Shown here piece after piece: positions 1 to 10,047 of a stretch of DNA of 64,000 nucleotides (the stretch's first letter is position 1; each line of letters starts with the position of its first letter). The stretch spans positions 1-64,000 of the forward strand of contig JAHCHE010000023.1 of assembly GCA_026129905.1 (NCBI GenBank), written 5' to 3'. The notes below the pieces were generated by a model that was not told where the DNA came from, ran no database searches, and was given only the letters and a program-made list of their open reading frames with translations. The position numbers and the translations under genes are program-made. Source of the DNA: Bryobacteraceae bacterium (lineage in GTDB: Bacteria; Acidobacteriota; Terriglobia; Bryobacterales; Bryobacteraceae).

Positions 1-751
1 GGCGCAACACGACGGGATGCCCGCGCCGGTCGGCGCTGTAGGCTACCGAAAAGACGCCGAAATTGGCATCCCCTAGCGCCGTCGATCCCGTTGGCAAACG
101 ATCGATCGCCCGTTCCAGCAGCGCCTGTTCGCTTACGGCGCCCGCTCCGTGCATCGGTCCCCATTCCGGCCGCAGGGCCAGCCCGGTTCGCAGATCGTGG
201 GCAAACAGCACGCGCAGCAGCGGCCAGTGCGCCTCCCCGTGCTGGTTCGATCCCGGCGGATATCGCTCACACAGCGCCGGACTATGCGCCATCCGCATCG
301 ACGATCCGTCCAGCAGGAACGCGCGGGGCGCCGGTCCGGATGCGTCCGGATCCAGGCGATGGATCAACTGCTCGACGATGCGGTCGCAGCTTTGTTGCAC
401 CAGCGAGAGCGGCAAGGCTTGCCGTGCTTGATTATAGGCGCCGGTGTGACTGGACGGCGTCTTGCCGTGTGCTCGCCACTGGCGGATCCGCTTACAAGGC
501 CGCGGCCAGAAACTGGCCGGCAGACCGCGGAGCAGTTCCAACACGGCGGTCCCCAGCGAGGCGGCGCCATGGAGCCGCTGCAGAACCAGCAGCCACAGGA
601 CCACCAGCGGCGAGTAGACGCAGTTGTTGCGCCTTACGCCAGCTTCGGTTTGCGCCTTGTCGAGAAATGCCCCAGGCAGCAGTTCCTGGAACAGGGAAGG
701 GAGCCCTCGCAGCGAGGTCTCAGCAATGTCTGGAGGGAGAGAGAGTGTGCG
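1..751 (-). CDS. IS4-family transposase, 3' part cut by window edge
   Basis: An uninterrupted minus-strand frame of about 250 codons runs off the left edge. Its translation contains LLDGSSMRMAH, giving the first Asp of a DDE-type catalytic site, and later ALGDANFGVFS, giving the second Asp; the catalytic Glu would lie beyond the window. A TGAYNQARQALP segment precedes the first Asp. These are features of IS4-superfamily transposases, which cut and paste the element. The frame is closed on its 5' side by TGA at 752-754, and no ATG, GTG or TTG precedes the conserved part, so the 5' end may be damaged or use a rare start. The neighbouring gene is unrelated. Terminal inverted repeats cannot be tested because the other end is missing. 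Confidence 0.72.
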
Positions 752-944
752 TCATGTCTGCTACCAGGATACCGCAATTCTGAAACAAATCAAGTATTTT
801 CTGTTTTAGACGCCCCGCTCTCTCCATCGGCTCCTGCCCCGTCTCAAAAACTATGTGGCATTAGCCTGAGAGGCTGCCCCACCCCGGCAATTCGGCAAGG
901 GCCATCTATGGCTTTTCCACCTCGATTGCATTTGAAATGAAAAA

Positions 945-2183
945 TTGCATAATAAGGGCGTGGCGGCCAGCGCTTATATCCCACGCGCCATCGAGCCCGC
1001 GCTTCGTCGCGCCGCCGACGAGTTTCCGGCCGTTGTTCTCACCGGACCGCGCCAGTCGGGTAAAACGACGCTGCTGCGACGGCTGTTCGGGACTTCGCAC
1101 CGGTACATTTCGCTCGAGCTGCCCGACACTCGCGCAGCGGCCTTGGCCGATCCGCGCGGCTTCCTCGATCTCTACCCGGCGCCGGTCATTTTTGACGAGG
1201 TTCAGCACGCCGCGGAGCTGCTCCCGTATGTCAAGGAGCGGATCGATGAGCGCCGCGACTTTCCCGGCCAATACCTGCTTACCGGTTCCCAGAACCTGTT
1301 ACTGATCGGCGGCGTGACCGAATCGCTCGCCGGCCGCGCGGCGGTGCTGCGACTTCTGCCCATGGCGCAACGGGAGGCGCTCGGAGACCCAGACGCGGCG
1401 CTGCCCTGGGAATCCGGCCGGCATCCACCGCGTGAAGGTGCGGAGCCACGGAGCCTCTGGATGAACCTTTTACGAGGCGGTTATCCGGAACTTGTGGCGA
1501 GTCCGCGGCGGGACATTTCGCTGTGGCATTCCAGCTATGTCCAGACATATCTGGAAAGGGACGTGCGATCGATTCGCCAGATCGGGGATCTCACGTCCTT
1601 CCAGAGCTTTCTCCGCGCGCTGGCGGCGCGGAGCGCGCAACTGCTCAACGCCAGCGACCTTGCACGCGATCTTGGAGTGGCCGTAAACACGGTGAAGGCG
1701 TGGATCTCGGTGCTGGAAGCCACGTCGCAGATCCTGCTTCTGCGTCCGTACTTCTCCAATGTCGGCAAACGGCTGGTCAAGCGTCCCAAGGCGTATCTCA
1801 TGGACACCGGCACGCTTTGCCACCTGGTCGGCCTGAAGGACGCCGAGCACGCCCGCTCCGGCCCGATGGGCGGCGCGATCTTCGAGACGGCTGTGTTGAG
1901 TGAGATCGTCCGGAGGCTGACGCACCGGGGCGAAGATCCCCAGATCTACTTCTGGAGAACGTCCGCCGGCGTGGAGGTGGATTTTGTGGTGGAGTCCGGC
2001 GGGAGGCTGATTCCAATTGAGGCGAAGCTGTCCTCCACGCCGCGGCCGCCGATGGCCTCGGGAATCGTGAGCTTCCGGGAGGACTTCGGCGATCGCGCGG
2101 CCCCTGGCCTCGTTATTCACGCGGGCGATGTCCGGCTGCCGCTTTCTCCAGGCGTCACGGCCATACCGATTGCCGATTTGTGA
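945..2183 (+). CDS. AAA-family ATPase with C-terminal DUF4143 domain
   Basis: 412-residue protein. A Walker A motif GPRQSGKTT is at residues 34-42 and a Walker B-like PVIFDEVQ near residue 82, followed by an LLTGSQN sensor-like segment, as in AAA_14 ATPases. The second half carries the DUF4143 pattern, including SYVQTYLERDV near residue 200, a winged-helix-like stretch (LNASDLARDLGVAVNTVKAW) and a C-terminal nuclease-like segment (FWRTSAGVEVDFVVE). The biological role of this widespread family is unsettled. The start is uncertain: TTG at 945 or GTG at 960, with no strong ribosome-binding site for either. The gene stands alone, between a transposase remnant and the convergent glycine cleavage operon. 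Confidence 0.85.
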   Translation: MHNKGVAASAYIPRAIEPALRRAADEFPAVVLTGPRQSGKTTLLRRLFGTSHRYISLELPDTRAAALADPRGFLDLYPAPVIFDEVQHAAELLPYVKERIDERRDFPGQYLLTGSQNLLLIGGVTESLAGRAAVLRLLPMAQREALGDPDAALPWESGRHPPREGAEPRSLWMNLLRGGYPELVASPRRDISLWHSSYVQTYLERDVRSIRQIGDLTSFQSFLRALAARSAQLLNASDLARDLGVAVNTVKAWISVLEATSQILLLRPYFSNVGKRLVKRPKAYLMDTGTLCHLVGLKDAEHARSGPMGGAIFETAVLSEIVRRLTHRGEDPQIYFWRTSAGVEVDFVVESGGRLIPIEAKLSSTPRPPMASGIVSFREDFGDRAAPGLVIHAGDVRLPLSPGVTAIPIADL

Positions 2184-2201
2184 ACGCTCGCCTTGATGCG
2201 A

Positions 2202-3677
2202 TCAGGGGCGCCAGCGGAGGATGGGTTTCCGCGCGGCGGTGACTTCGTCGATGCGGCTGACGCGCGTGTTGTGCGGCGCGGCCTTCACCAGTTCGGGGTC
2301 CTCTTCCACTTCCTTCGCAATGGAGATGAGGGCGTCGACGAACAGGTCGATCTCCTGCTTGCTTTCGGTCTCCGTCGGCTCGATCATCAGCGCGCCGTGT
2401 ACGATCAGCGGGAAGCTGACCGTGTAGGGATGAAAGCCGTAGTCGATCAGGCGCTTGGCGATGTCGCCGGTCCGCACGCCGCGGGCCGACTGGCGGTCGT
2501 CGCTGAAGACGCACTCGTGCATGACGGGCGCTTTGTGCGGCAGATCGTAGTATGGCTCGAGCTTTTTTCGGATGTAATTGGCGTTGAGGATGGCGTCCAG
2601 CGTGGCGCGGCGCAGGCCTTCGCCGCCGTGGGCCATGATGTAGGCTAGCGCGCGAACCAGCACGCCGAAGTTGCCGTAGAAGGCGCGCACGCGGCCGATT
2701 GATTGCGGCCGGTCGTAGTCCCAGGTCCAGGCCTCCGCCGCGCGCCGCAACCGGGGGAGGGGCAGGAACGGCTCCAGGCGTTTCTTCACCGCAACGGGGC
2801 CGGCGCCTGGACCGCCGCCGCCGTGCGGCGTCGAGAAGGTCTTGTGGAGATTCAGGTGCATCACGTCGACGCCGAAATCGCCCGGCCGGGTGATGCCGGT
2901 GAGGGCGTTCATGTTCGCGCCGTCCATGTAGACCATGGCGCCGCGAGCATGCAGAATCTCGCAAATGCGGGTGATGTTCCCCTCGAAGACGCCGAGGGTG
3001 TTCGGGTTGGTGACCATCAGCGCGGCGACGTTTTCATCGACGTCGCGTTCGAGCGCCGCGAGGTCCACCATGCCCCGGTCGTTGGAAGCGATGTTCCGGA
3101 CCACGTAGCCGGCGGTGGTGACGGTGGCCGGGTTGGTGCCGTGAGCGGAATCGGGGATGAGGACGGTCTGGCGCGGATTTCCCTGGGCTTCCAGCGCCGC
3201 TCGAATCAGCAGCAGGCCAGTGAGTTCGCCGTGCGCCCCGGCCGCCGGCTGCAACGTGACGGCGTCCATGCCGGTGATCTCGACGAGCGCGTCCTCGACC
3301 TTCGCAAGCACGTCCATCGCGCCCTGGGAGAGCGCCTCGGGCTGGTAGGGATGGGCCCAGGCGAGCCCCTCCGTGCGGGCCACCGCCTCGTTGATGCGCG
3401 GGTTGTACTTCATTGTGCAGGAGCCGAGGGGGTACATCCCGTAGTCGATGGCGTAATTGTGCGTGGACAGCCGCGTGAAGTGGCGGATGGCCTCCACCTC
3501 GCTCACTTCCGGAAAGCCGGCCACCTCATCGCGCACGTTGGCGGCGCCGAGCGCGGCCGCGGCATCCACCGGCGGCACGTCCAACTCCGGCAACTGGTAG
3601 GCCACCTTCCCCGGCGCGCTCAACTCGAACAACAACGACTCGTTCTGAGAAACGTGAGACCGGACTTTGCGAATCAT
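2202..3677 (-). CDS. gcvPB: Glycine dehydrogenase (decarboxylating) subunit 2
   Basis: 491-residue P-protein beta subunit of the two-subunit glycine cleavage enzyme. It decarboxylates glycine and passes the aminomethyl group to lipoyl-GcvH. The PLP-binding lysine sits in [13 protein letters not shown], and the fold-type I aminotransferase segments SCTMKYNPR and [10 protein letters not shown] are present. The start at 3677 was chosen because its ATG overlaps the TGA of gcvPA (ATGA), implying translational coupling; an in-frame extension upstream would lie inside gcvPA. It is the last gene of gcvT-gcvH-gcvPA-gcvPB. No lipoamide dehydrogenase gene follows, so the L-protein must be encoded elsewhere. 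Length and motifs are normal. Confidence 0.96.
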   Translation of the reverse strand: MIRKVRSHVSQNESLLFELSAPGKVAYQLPELDVPPVDAAAALGAANVRDEVAGFPEVSEVEAIRHFTRLSTHNYAIDYGMYPLGSCTMKYNPRINEAVARTEGLAWAHPYQPEALSQGAMDVLAKVEDALVEITGMDAVTLQPAAGAHGELTGLLLIRAALEAQGNPRQTVLIPDSAHGTNPATVTTAGYVVRNIASNDRGMVDLAALERDVDENVAALMVTNPNTLGVFEGNITRICEILHARGAMVYMDGANMNALTGITRPGDFGVDVMHLNLHKTFSTPHGGGGPGAGPVAVKKRLEPFLPLPRLRRAAEAWTWDYDRPQSIGRVRAFYGNFGVLVRALAYIMAHGGEGLRRATLDAILNANYIRKKLEPYYDLPHKAPVMHECVFSDDRQSARGVRTGDIAKRLIDYGFHPYTVSFPLIVHGALMIEPTETESKQEIDLFVDALISIAKEVEEDPELVKAAPHNTRVSRIDEVTAARKPILRWRP

Positions 3678-4987
3678 CGGCCGCGCAGCGCCTCCCCGAC
3701 GGCATCCATATCTTCGCGGCGCGACATTTCCGTCGCGCACAGCAGCAGGCAATCGTCAAGCTCCGGGTAAAACCGGCCAAGCGGCAGGCCGCCGACGATC
3801 CTGCGTTCCAGCAGGCGGCGGTTCACCTCGCCGGGCGGCGCGCCGACGGCGACGAACTCGTTGAAGAAGGGGCCGGAGAACCGGCGGCGGGCGAGGCCGG
3901 CGAGATAGTGGGCCTTGGCCAGGTTCTGCTCGGCCAATTCGCGCAATCCTTGTTTCCCGTAGACTGTCATGAAGACGGTGGCCATCAGGGCGATAAGCGC
4001 CTGGTTGGTGCAGATGTTGGAGGTGGCCTTTTCCCTGCGGATGTGCTGCTCGCGGGTGGAGAGGGTCAGGCAGAAGGCGCGATTGCCGCGCGAATCGGTG
4101 GTCTGGCCCACGAGGCGGCCCGGCAGTTGCCGCATGTGCTTCTCCTTGGTTGCGATGATGCCGGCGTACGGGCCGCCGTAACTGGGCGGGATCGCGAACG
4201 ACTGGAGTTCTCCGATCACGATGTCAGCGTCTTCCGGGGGGGCGAGCAGACCGAGCGAGACGGCTTCCGTGAACACGACGACGAGCAGGGCTCCTTGCCG
4301 GCGGGCTATCGCCGCCGCCTGTTTGACGTCCTCGACCATGCCGAAGAAACTGGGCGTCTGCAGGATGACCGCGGCGGTGTCCTTATCGACCTTGCGCTCG
4401 AGATCTTCAAGGTCGGAGGCGCCGGAGCCGGCATCGTAGCCGAATTCCGCGATCTTCATTCCCTGGCTGCGGGCGTAGGTCTCGAGCACGGCGCGGTATT
4501 CCGGATGGAGAGTCCGGGCTACGGCCACGCCGTCGCGCCGCGTGATGCGCCGCGCCATCTGGGCGGCCTCCGGTGTCGCCGTCGAGCCGTCGTACATGGA
4601 AGCGTTGGCGACCTCCATGCCCGTCAATTGGCAGATCATCGTCTGGAACTCGAAGATCGTGGTCAGCGTGCCCTGGGAGATCTCGGCCTGGTAAGGGGTG
4701 TAGGAAGTGAGGAACTCGCCCCGCGAGACGACGACGTCCACCAGCACGGGCCGGTAATGGTGATACGCGCCGGCGCCAAGAAAACTGGCGTACCCGTTGG
4801 CATTCGCCTCGCCGCGCTCGCGGAAATAGCGGGTGATTTCGTATTCCGACTTTCCGGGCTCGATGGCAAGCGGCCGCTTGAGGAGAACGTCTTCCGGCAG
4901 AGACGCGTACAGGCCCTCGACCGATTCCAGGCCGCAGGCGGCCAGCATTTCGCGGCGATCGGCTTCCGACTTCGGGAGATAGCGCAA
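3674..4987 (-). CDS. gcvPA: Glycine dehydrogenase (decarboxylating) subunit 1
   Basis: 437-residue P-protein alpha subunit that pairs with gcvPB. The N-terminus begins with the family-typical [15 protein letters not shown], followed by [12 protein letters not shown] and [14 protein letters not shown] near residues 70-105, which are strongly conserved in the split glycine decarboxylase. It starts 7 bp after gcvH and ends in an ATGA overlap with gcvPB, so the four genes read as one operon. It acts in the cytoplasm in glycine breakdown to CO2, ammonia and methylene-tetrahydrofolate. Nothing is missing compared with the family length. Confidence 0.96.
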   Translation of the reverse strand: MRYLPKSEADRREMLAACGLESVEGLYASLPEDVLLKRPLAIEPGKSEYEITRYFRERGEANANGYASFLGAGAYHHYRPVLVDVVVSRGEFLTSYTPYQAEISQGTLTTIFEFQTMICQLTGMEVANASMYDGSTATPEAAQMARRITRRDGVAVARTLHPEYRAVLETYARSQGMKIAEFGYDAGSGASDLEDLERKVDKDTAAVILQTPSFFGMVEDVKQAAAIARRQGALLVVVFTEAVSLGLLAPPEDADIVIGELQSFAIPPSYGGPYAGIIATKEKHMRQLPGRLVGQTTDSRGNRAFCLTLSTREQHIRREKATSNICTNQALIALMATVFMTVYGKQGLRELAEQNLAKAHYLAGLARRRFSGPFFNEFVAVGAPPGEVNRRLLERRIVGGLPLGRFYPELDDCLLLCATEMSRREDMDAVGEALRGR

Positions 4988-4994
4988 AGGGGAT

Positions 4995-5378
4995 TTACTC
5001 CTTCCCCGCGAGATATTCCTTGTAGTCGGCGACGGTCATGAGACTGTTGACCTCGTCGGGGGCAAAGAGCTTCACTTTGACCATCCAGGCCTCGCCGTGG
5101 GGATCCTGGTTGACTTTTTCGGGGGAGTCGGTCAGCGCGGCGTTGGACTCGACCACCTCGCCGGTGACGGGAGAGTAGACATCGGAGACGGCTTTGACAG
5201 ACTCGACCGAACCCATCGACTTACCGGCGGCCACCGAGTCGCCGGGGCGCGGCAGATCGACGTAAACGATGTCGCCCAGTTCCTGCTGGGCGTAGTCGGT
5301 GATTCCGATTGTCGCGATCTCGCCGTCCACGACGATCCACTCGTGCTCCTTGGAATAGCGGTAGTTGTCCGGATACAT
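4995..5378 (-). CDS. gcvH: Glycine cleavage system H protein
   Basis: 127-residue lipoyl carrier protein. The lipoylation site is Lys62 in [12 protein letters not shown], inside a biotinyl/lipoyl-type beta-barrel; HEWIVVDG and [16 protein letters not shown] are typical upstream blocks. It shuttles the aminomethyl intermediate between P- and T-proteins. Its ATG lies 2 bp downstream of the gcvT stop codon and gcvPA begins 7 bp after it, which supports cotranscription. Length is normal for GcvH. Confidence 0.97.
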   Translation of the reverse strand: MYPDNYRYSKEHEWIVVDGEIATIGITDYAQQELGDIVYVDLPRPGDSVAAGKSMGSVESVKAVSDVYSPVTGEVVESNAALTDSPEKVNQDPHGEAWMVKVKLFAPDEVNSLMTVADYKEYLAGKE

Positions 5379-5380
5379 TC

Positions 5381-6490
5381 CTATTTCTCTCGCTTATAAA
5401 AGGGCGTTGGAACGGTGACAGCGTCCACCGCCTGGTTGCGGATCCCGATTTGAATCGTGCGCCCGACTTCGGCGTACTCCACGGGAAGATAACACAGTCC
5501 GATGTTCTTTCCCAGCGTCGGCGAGGGACCGCCGCTGGTGACCCAGGCCGCCGGCGTTCCGTTCACGGCGACTTCGTAACCGTCGCGGGCGATTCCCCGC
5601 CCTCGCATTTCGAACCCGACGAGCTTGCGGCGGACGTTTTCCTTCGCTTGGATCAGCGCGTCGCGGCCCTGGAAATCGCCCTTGTCGAGCTTGACGATCC
5701 ACGCCAGGTCCGCTTCGTACGGGTTAATGGAAGCGTCGATCTCGTGGCCGTAGAGCGCCATTTTGGCCTCCAGCCGCAGGGTGTTGCGCGCGCCGAGGCC
5801 GCACGGGCGGATTCCAAATTCCGCGCCCGCGTCCAGAATGGCGTTCCAAAGACGTTCGCTCTCGTCGGGCGGGACATAGATCTCAAAGCCGTCTTCGCCG
5901 GTGTAGCCGGTGCGGGCGATGCGGGCGGGAACCCCGAGGACGGCGTCGTCGGCAAAGGCGTAGTAGCGCATGGTTTCCAGCGGGGCGCTGGTCAGTTTCC
6001 GCAGGGTCGCCAGGGCGCGCGGACCCTGGACGGCGATCTGCGCGTAGCGCTCGCTGGCGTATTCGACTTCGGCGTCGAAGCGCCCGGCCTCGTTCGTCTC
6101 GCGGATGTGCCGGTAATCCTTCTCCTGATTGGAAGCGTTGACGCACAGGAAGAAGTGATCGTCCGCGACCTTGTGAACCAGGATGTCGTCGACAAAGCCG
6201 CCGTGCGGGTAAAGCAGCGCGGAGTAATGGGCTCGGCCTTGCGCCAGCCGCGCGGCGGCATTGGTGGAAACATAGTCGGTGAGCTTCAGCGCTTCTGGGC
6301 CCCGGATCTCGATCTCGCCCATGTGGCTGACGTCGAACACGCCGGCGGCGCGGCGTACCGCGTGATGTTCCTCGAGGATGCCCGCGTATTGAACCGGCAT
6401 CTCCCAGCCGCCGAAATCCACCATCCTGGCGCCAAGGCGCCGATGGACGGAGTGCAAAGGGGTGACCTTCAGGGTCCCAGGGAGGCTCAT
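5381..6490 (-). CDS. gcvT: Aminomethyltransferase (glycine cleavage T protein)
   Basis: 369-residue tetrahydrofolate-dependent aminomethyltransferase, first gene of the gcv operon. Family blocks seen include PLHSVHRRLGARMVDFGGW at the N-terminus, GVFDVSHMGEI near residue 55, RTGYTGEDGFEIY near residue 190 and a C-terminal GLCYLPVEYAEVG. The ATG at 6490 is preferred; a TTG 12 bases upstream would add four residues. Only about 125 bp separate it from the divergent Gfo/Idh gene, which leaves no room for a tandem glycine riboswitch, so regulation of the operon is not evident. Confidence 0.96.
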   Translation of the reverse strand: MSLPGTLKVTPLHSVHRRLGARMVDFGGWEMPVQYAGILEEHHAVRRAAGVFDVSHMGEIEIRGPEALKLTDYVSTNAAARLAQGRAHYSALLYPHGGFVDDILVHKVADDHFFLCVNASNQEKDYRHIRETNEAGRFDAEVEYASERYAQIAVQGPRALATLRKLTSAPLETMRYYAFADDAVLGVPARIARTGYTGEDGFEIYVPPDESERLWNAILDAGAEFGIRPCGLGARNTLRLEAKMALYGHEIDASINPYEADLAWIVKLDKGDFQGRDALIQAKENVRRKLVGFEMRGRGIARDGYEVAVNGTPAAWVTSGGPSPTLGKNIGLCYLPVEYAEVGRTIQIGIRNQAVDAVTVPTPFYKREK

Positions 6491-6615
6491 CGAAATGCCC
6501 AATCTAGCAGGGGGTTGCGAAGACTGTCAATCTGTCGGGAACAGCGACGGCCCGGCGCTTGAGGCCCAACGCGCGGGTGCAGTATGATTGCAGGACGCCG
6601 GCCGCCGGAAACGCG

Positions 6616-7722
6616 ATGATCGACCTGAACCTGGGCCACATGCCGCCCCCGCCATCGAGGAAGGACTTTCGGATCGGGGCCATTGGAGCGGGCTTCATCA
6701 TGAAGGATGTCCACTTGGTGGCGTATCGCGACGCGGGCTACAACGTGGCGGCCATCGCATCGGCCGAACCGGAGTCCAGCCGCGCGGTGGCCGAGCGGCA
6801 CGGGATTCCCCGCGCCTACGAGACCTACCAGCAGTTGCTGGCCGATGAGTCCATCGAGATTCTCGACGTTGCCGTGCCGCCGCACGCGCAGCCGGAAGTG
6901 ATCCGGGAGGCGGTCCGTCACGCGGATCACGTCAAGGGCATCCTGGCGCAGAAGCCGCTGGCGACCAGCTACAAGGAGGCGCTGGCGGTAACGAAGCTGT
7001 GCGAGGAGGCGGGGATCGCGCTGGGCGTGAATCAGAACATGAGGTACGACCAGTCGATCCGCGCGTTGAAGACCGTGCTCGAGCGCGGGTACCTGGGCGA
7101 GCCGGCGCTGGGCACCATCGAGATGCGGGCGATCCCACACTGGATGCCGTGGTGCAGGCTTTACGGGCGGCTGACGCTGCTCATCATGAGCATCCATCAC
7201 CTGGATACGTTCCGCTACCTGTTCGGGGAGCCCGAGAGCGTCTACGCGAGCGCCCGCACCGATCCGCGAACGAAGTTCGAGCACCGGGACGGCATTGTTC
7301 TGTACATCCTGGAGTACGCGAACGGCCTGCGCGCCGCCGCGTGGGACGACGTGTGGGCGGGACCGGCGCGCGAGGGCGCGGCGTCGGACATCTACATCAA
7401 GTGGCGCGTGGAGGGTACCGAAGGGATGGCGCAGGGCACAATCGGCTGGCCCGCGTACCCCAACGCGGCGCCGAGCACGATACAGTTCACCACCGCGCGG
7501 CAACCGGGCGTCTGGTTCGCTCCGCAGTGGAAGGAAGTCTGGTTTCCCGATGCGTTCCGAGGCACGATGGGCATGTTGCTGGACGCGGTGGCGAACCAGA
7601 CCGAGCCGGCGGTGAGCGGGCGCAATCATCTCGGCACGATGGCGCTGGTGGAGGCGTGCTACCGGTCGTTGGACGAGCGGCGGCCGGTGCGGATCGAGGA
7701 GATAACGACGGAGGAACGATGA
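6616..7722 (+). CDS. Gfo/Idh/MocA family NAD(P)-dependent oxidoreductase (cytoplasmic)
   Basis: 368-residue oxidoreductase with an N-terminal Rossmann motif IGAIGAGFIM around residue 22, and the family EKP-type motif replaced by AQKPLATSY. The C-terminal alpha/beta domain contains MSIHHLDTFRYLFGEP, with the His used by many members of this family. Members oxidise or epimerise sugars, inositols or their derivatives. There is no signal peptide. The start at 6616 (MIDLNLGH) is chosen over an in-frame upstream ATG because the earlier residues look non-coding. The stop overlaps the next start (ATGA) at 7719, so it is coupled to a sugar isomerase-like gene. The substrate is unknown. Confidence 0.88.
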   Translation: MIDLNLGHMPPPPSRKDFRIGAIGAGFIMKDVHLVAYRDAGYNVAAIASAEPESSRAVAERHGIPRAYETYQQLLADESIEILDVAVPPHAQPEVIREAVRHADHVKGILAQKPLATSYKEALAVTKLCEEAGIALGVNQNMRYDQSIRALKTVLERGYLGEPALGTIEMRAIPHWMPWCRLYGRLTLLIMSIHHLDTFRYLFGEPESVYASARTDPRTKFEHRDGIVLYILEYANGLRAAAWDDVWAGPAREGAASDIYIKWRVEGTEGMAQGTIGWPAYPNAAPSTIQFTTARQPGVWFAPQWKEVWFPDAFRGTMGMLLDAVANQTEPAVSGRNHLGTMALVEACYRSLDERRPVRIEEITTEER

Positions 7723-8540
7723 AACTCGGACTGATCAATTCGGCCTGGCTCGGCTCGCCCGTGGGGACAGCCGAGGGCATTCGCCGGACGAAGGAGATCG
7801 GCTTCGACACGATCGACATTTTTGCCGATCCGATGGAAATTGACGTGCGCGAGCGGCGGGTGATTAAGGAGACCGCCGACGGCGAAAGTCTGCCGATCGT
7901 TTCGGTGTGCTGCGTTGCGCTCGGCCTAGTGGACTTCAATACGCCGGTGCGCCGGTTTCACCTGATGCGGGCGCGGCAGCACCTGGACCTGGTTTACGAA
8001 CTGGGGGCCCGCAACCTGCTGCTCGTGCTTGGCGAATATGTATGGCAGCAGGAGGTGATCCGGCCGGCGGACCAGTGGAAGTGGGGGGTGGAGACCACGC
8101 GGAAGCTCGGAGAGCACGCGGTGAAGCTCGGCGTGGAGATCGCGATTGAACTGGAGCCGTTCAAGCTGTCGCTGATCAACAGCGTGAAGAAGATGCGGCG
8201 GTTTCTGGACGACGTAGGGCATCCGGCGGTGCGGGCCAATCTCGACATTTCGCACCTGGCGCTGGTGAAGGCGAAGCCGGAGGAGATCCAGAGTCTGAAG
8301 GGGCGCATCGCACACGTCCATTTCTCCGATTGCGACGGGAAGATGCACGGGGACCTGCCGCCGGGGCGGGGCGTGGTGAACTTCCCGCCATACCTGGAGG
8401 CGCTGCGCGACACGGGTTTCGACGGGACGGTGTCTATCGAGCTGGAGTATTCGCCCGAACCGGACAAGATCGTCGAGTGGGTGGCGGAGGCGTACCGGGA
8501 AACGGACAAGCTGATGCAGGCGGCCGGCATCCGCAACTGA
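7719..8540 (+). CDS. Sugar phosphate isomerase/epimerase family TIM-barrel protein
   Basis: 273-residue xylose-isomerase-like TIM barrel (AP endonuclease family 2 fold). Metal-binding type segments visible are AIELEPF near residue 147, ANLDISHLAL near residue 177, IAHVHFSDCDG near residue 203 and VSIELEY near residue 240, matching the Glu-Asp/His-His-Glu ligand series of this superfamily. It begins inside the stop codon of the Gfo/Idh gene, and such pairs commonly act on the same sugar or cyclitol. No export signal. The exact substrate cannot be inferred. Confidence 0.87.
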   Translation: MKLGLINSAWLGSPVGTAEGIRRTKEIGFDTIDIFADPMEIDVRERRVIKETADGESLPIVSVCCVALGLVDFNTPVRRFHLMRARQHLDLVYELGARNLLLVLGEYVWQQEVIRPADQWKWGVETTRKLGEHAVKLGVEIAIELEPFKLSLINSVKKMRRFLDDVGHPAVRANLDISHLALVKAKPEEIQSLKGRIAHVHFSDCDGKMHGDLPPGRGVVNFPPYLEALRDTGFDGTVSIELEYSPEPDKIVEWVAEAYRETDKLMQAAGIRN

Positions 8541-8653
8541 CCGCAAGCCGCCACGACGGAGCGGAACCTCATATTGACATCCGAATAGCGAGAATTGGCA
8601 AGTGGCGTGCACGTGTATCCTGGGGCTCGCGTCAAATGCCCCAGGGGGGATGA

Positions 8654-8893
8654 TTGGCCAAAGGTTCCGTTTCCATCATTGTCGAGCGTTGTAAGGGCTG
8701 CGCCTTTTGTGTTGAATTTTGCCCCACCAAGGTGCTCGCGCTGTCATCCGCGTTCAACGCCAAAGGCTACCATCCGCCGCACGTCGTAGCGCCTGAGAAA
8801 TGTAGCGGTTGCGACCTGTGCGGCATGTACTGTCCAGACTTCGCCATCTACGGCTACAAGATTGGAAAGAAAGAAAGCGAGGCCGCCGCATGA
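8654..8893 (+). CDS. korD: 2-oxoglutarate:ferredoxin oxidoreductase delta subunit (2x 4Fe-4S ferredoxin)
   Basis: 79-residue dicluster ferredoxin with two Cx2Cx2Cx3CP motifs, CKGCAFCVEFCP and CSGCDLCGMYCP, each expected to hold one 4Fe-4S cluster. It starts with TTG at 8654 just downstream of a purine-rich GGGGGGA ribosome-binding site; an ATG four bases earlier is out of frame. It is the first gene of korDABC and its stop overlaps the korA start (ATGA). It should carry electrons from the 2-oxoacid oxidoreductase to ferredoxin. Gene order and subunit sizes match the OorDABC type known from epsilonproteobacteria. Confidence 0.93.
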   Translation: MAKGSVSIIVERCKGCAFCVEFCPTKVLALSSAFNAKGYHPPHVVAPEKCSGCDLCGMYCPDFAIYGYKIGKKESEAAA

Positions 8894-10047
8894 CCGCCGA
8901 TCCCAAGGGCGTCCTTACCGGGGCGCATTTCCTCGATGGCGATCAAGCTTGCACGGAAGGATGCCTCGCCGCGGGTGCGCGATTTGCCGCAGGCTATCCG
9001 ATCACGCCGTCAACAGAAATCGTCGAGCGGTTTGCGCAGAGAATTCCAACAGTTGGCGGCGTGTTTGTCCAGATGGAAGACGAACTGGCGGCGTCCATTG
9101 CGATTCAGGGCGCGGTCTGGGGCGGGGCCAAAGCCTTCACCGTTACCTCGGGTCCGGGCTTTTCGCTGATGATGGAGCACCTGGGATACGCGGTGATGAC
9201 GGAGACGCCCTGCGTGCTCGTGAACGTGCAGCGCGGCGGACCGTCCACGGGCTTGCCCACCTTGCCCGCGCAGTCCGACATGATGCAGGCGCGCTGGGGC
9301 TCGCACGGCGACTACGAGATCATCGCGCTTTCGCCGTCCTCGCCTCAGGAGTGCTTCGACCTGACGATTCAAGCCTTCAACTTGTCTGAGGAATTCCGCG
9401 TCCCGGTGCTCCTGATGATGGACGAGTGCGTCGGCCACATGACGGAGAAGGTAGTGATTCCGGAGGCCGAGGGGATCGAGATCCGGCCGAGGCGGCTCAC
9501 CACGCTGCCGCCCGACCAGTTCACGCTCTACGCCACCAACGGCGACATGGTTCCGGACATGGTTCACGCAGGGATGGGTTACCGTTTCCATGTCACCGGC
9601 CTGACCCATGACGACCGGGGATACCCGGCGATGACGGCGCAGGCGCAGGACAAGCTCATCCGGCGGCTGAAAGGGAAGATCTCCACCGCCGCCGAGCGGA
9701 TCGCTTTTCGGGACGAGGAAGCGCTCGACGATGCCGAGGTGGTGGTGGTTTCTTACGGCATTACAGCCCGCGTGGCGCAGCGGGCGATCGAAGACGCGCG
9801 GCGCAAGGGTTTGAAAGTGGGGAAACTGCGGCTGATCACCGTCTGGCCGTTTCCGGAGCGGCAGGTGCGGGAGCTGGCCGGCCGGGTGAAGGCGTTCGTG
9901 GTTCCGGAACTGAACATGGGACAAATGGCGCTTGAAGTGGAGCGGGCGGCGGGCGGCCGGGCGCGCACGATACCCGTACCCCACGCCGGCGGAACGGTTC
10001 ACCAACCGGCGGACATCCTTCGCGCGATCGAGGAGGCGGCTAAATGA
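8890..10047 (+). CDS. korA: 2-oxoglutarate:ferredoxin oxidoreductase subunit alpha
   Basis: 385-residue alpha subunit. The N-terminal pyruvate:ferredoxin oxidoreductase domain has FAAGYPITPSTEI near residue 33 and VQMEDELAASIAI near residue 58. The segment RGGPSTGLPTLPAQSDM is a hallmark of 2-oxoglutarate/2-oxoacid oxidoreductase alpha chains. The C-terminal transketolase-like domain II ends in VPHAGGTVHQPADI. The enzyme oxidatively decarboxylates 2-oxoglutarate (or a related 2-oxoacid) to acyl-CoA, reducing ferredoxin. It overlaps korD and korB by 4 bases at each end. Isocitrate dehydrogenase, which makes 2-oxoglutarate, is encoded 4 kb downstream. Confidence 0.93.
   Translation: MTADPKGVLTGAHFLDGDQACTEGCLAAGARFAAGYPITPSTEIVERFAQRIPTVGGVFVQMEDELAASIAIQGAVWGGAKAFTVTSGPGFSLMMEHLGYAVMTETPCVLVNVQRGGPSTGLPTLPAQSDMMQARWGSHGDYEIIALSPSSPQECFDLTIQAFNLSEEFRVPVLLMMDECVGHMTEKVVIPEAEGIEIRPRRLTTLPPDQFTLYATNGDMVPDMVHAGMGYRFHVTGLTHDDRGYPAMTAQAQDKLIRRLKGKISTAAERIAFRDEEALDDAEVVVVSYGITARVAQRAIEDARRKGLKVGKLRLITVWPFPERQVRELAGRVKAFVVPELNMGQMALEVERAAGGRARTIPVPHAGGTVHQPADILRAIEEAAK

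Noticed and set aside
63-940. Long plus-strand frames at the left end
   Set aside because: They are antisense to the minus-strand transposase frame, are rich in Arg/Ala/Pro from GC bias and match no family.
6490-6616. Glycine riboswitch upstream of gcvT
   Set aside because: The divergent gap is too short for a tandem aptamer and no conserved aptamer core was seen.
8574-8610. TTGACA upstream of korD as a promoter
   Set aside because: The -35 is perfect but no acceptable -10 box occurs 16-18 bases downstream.
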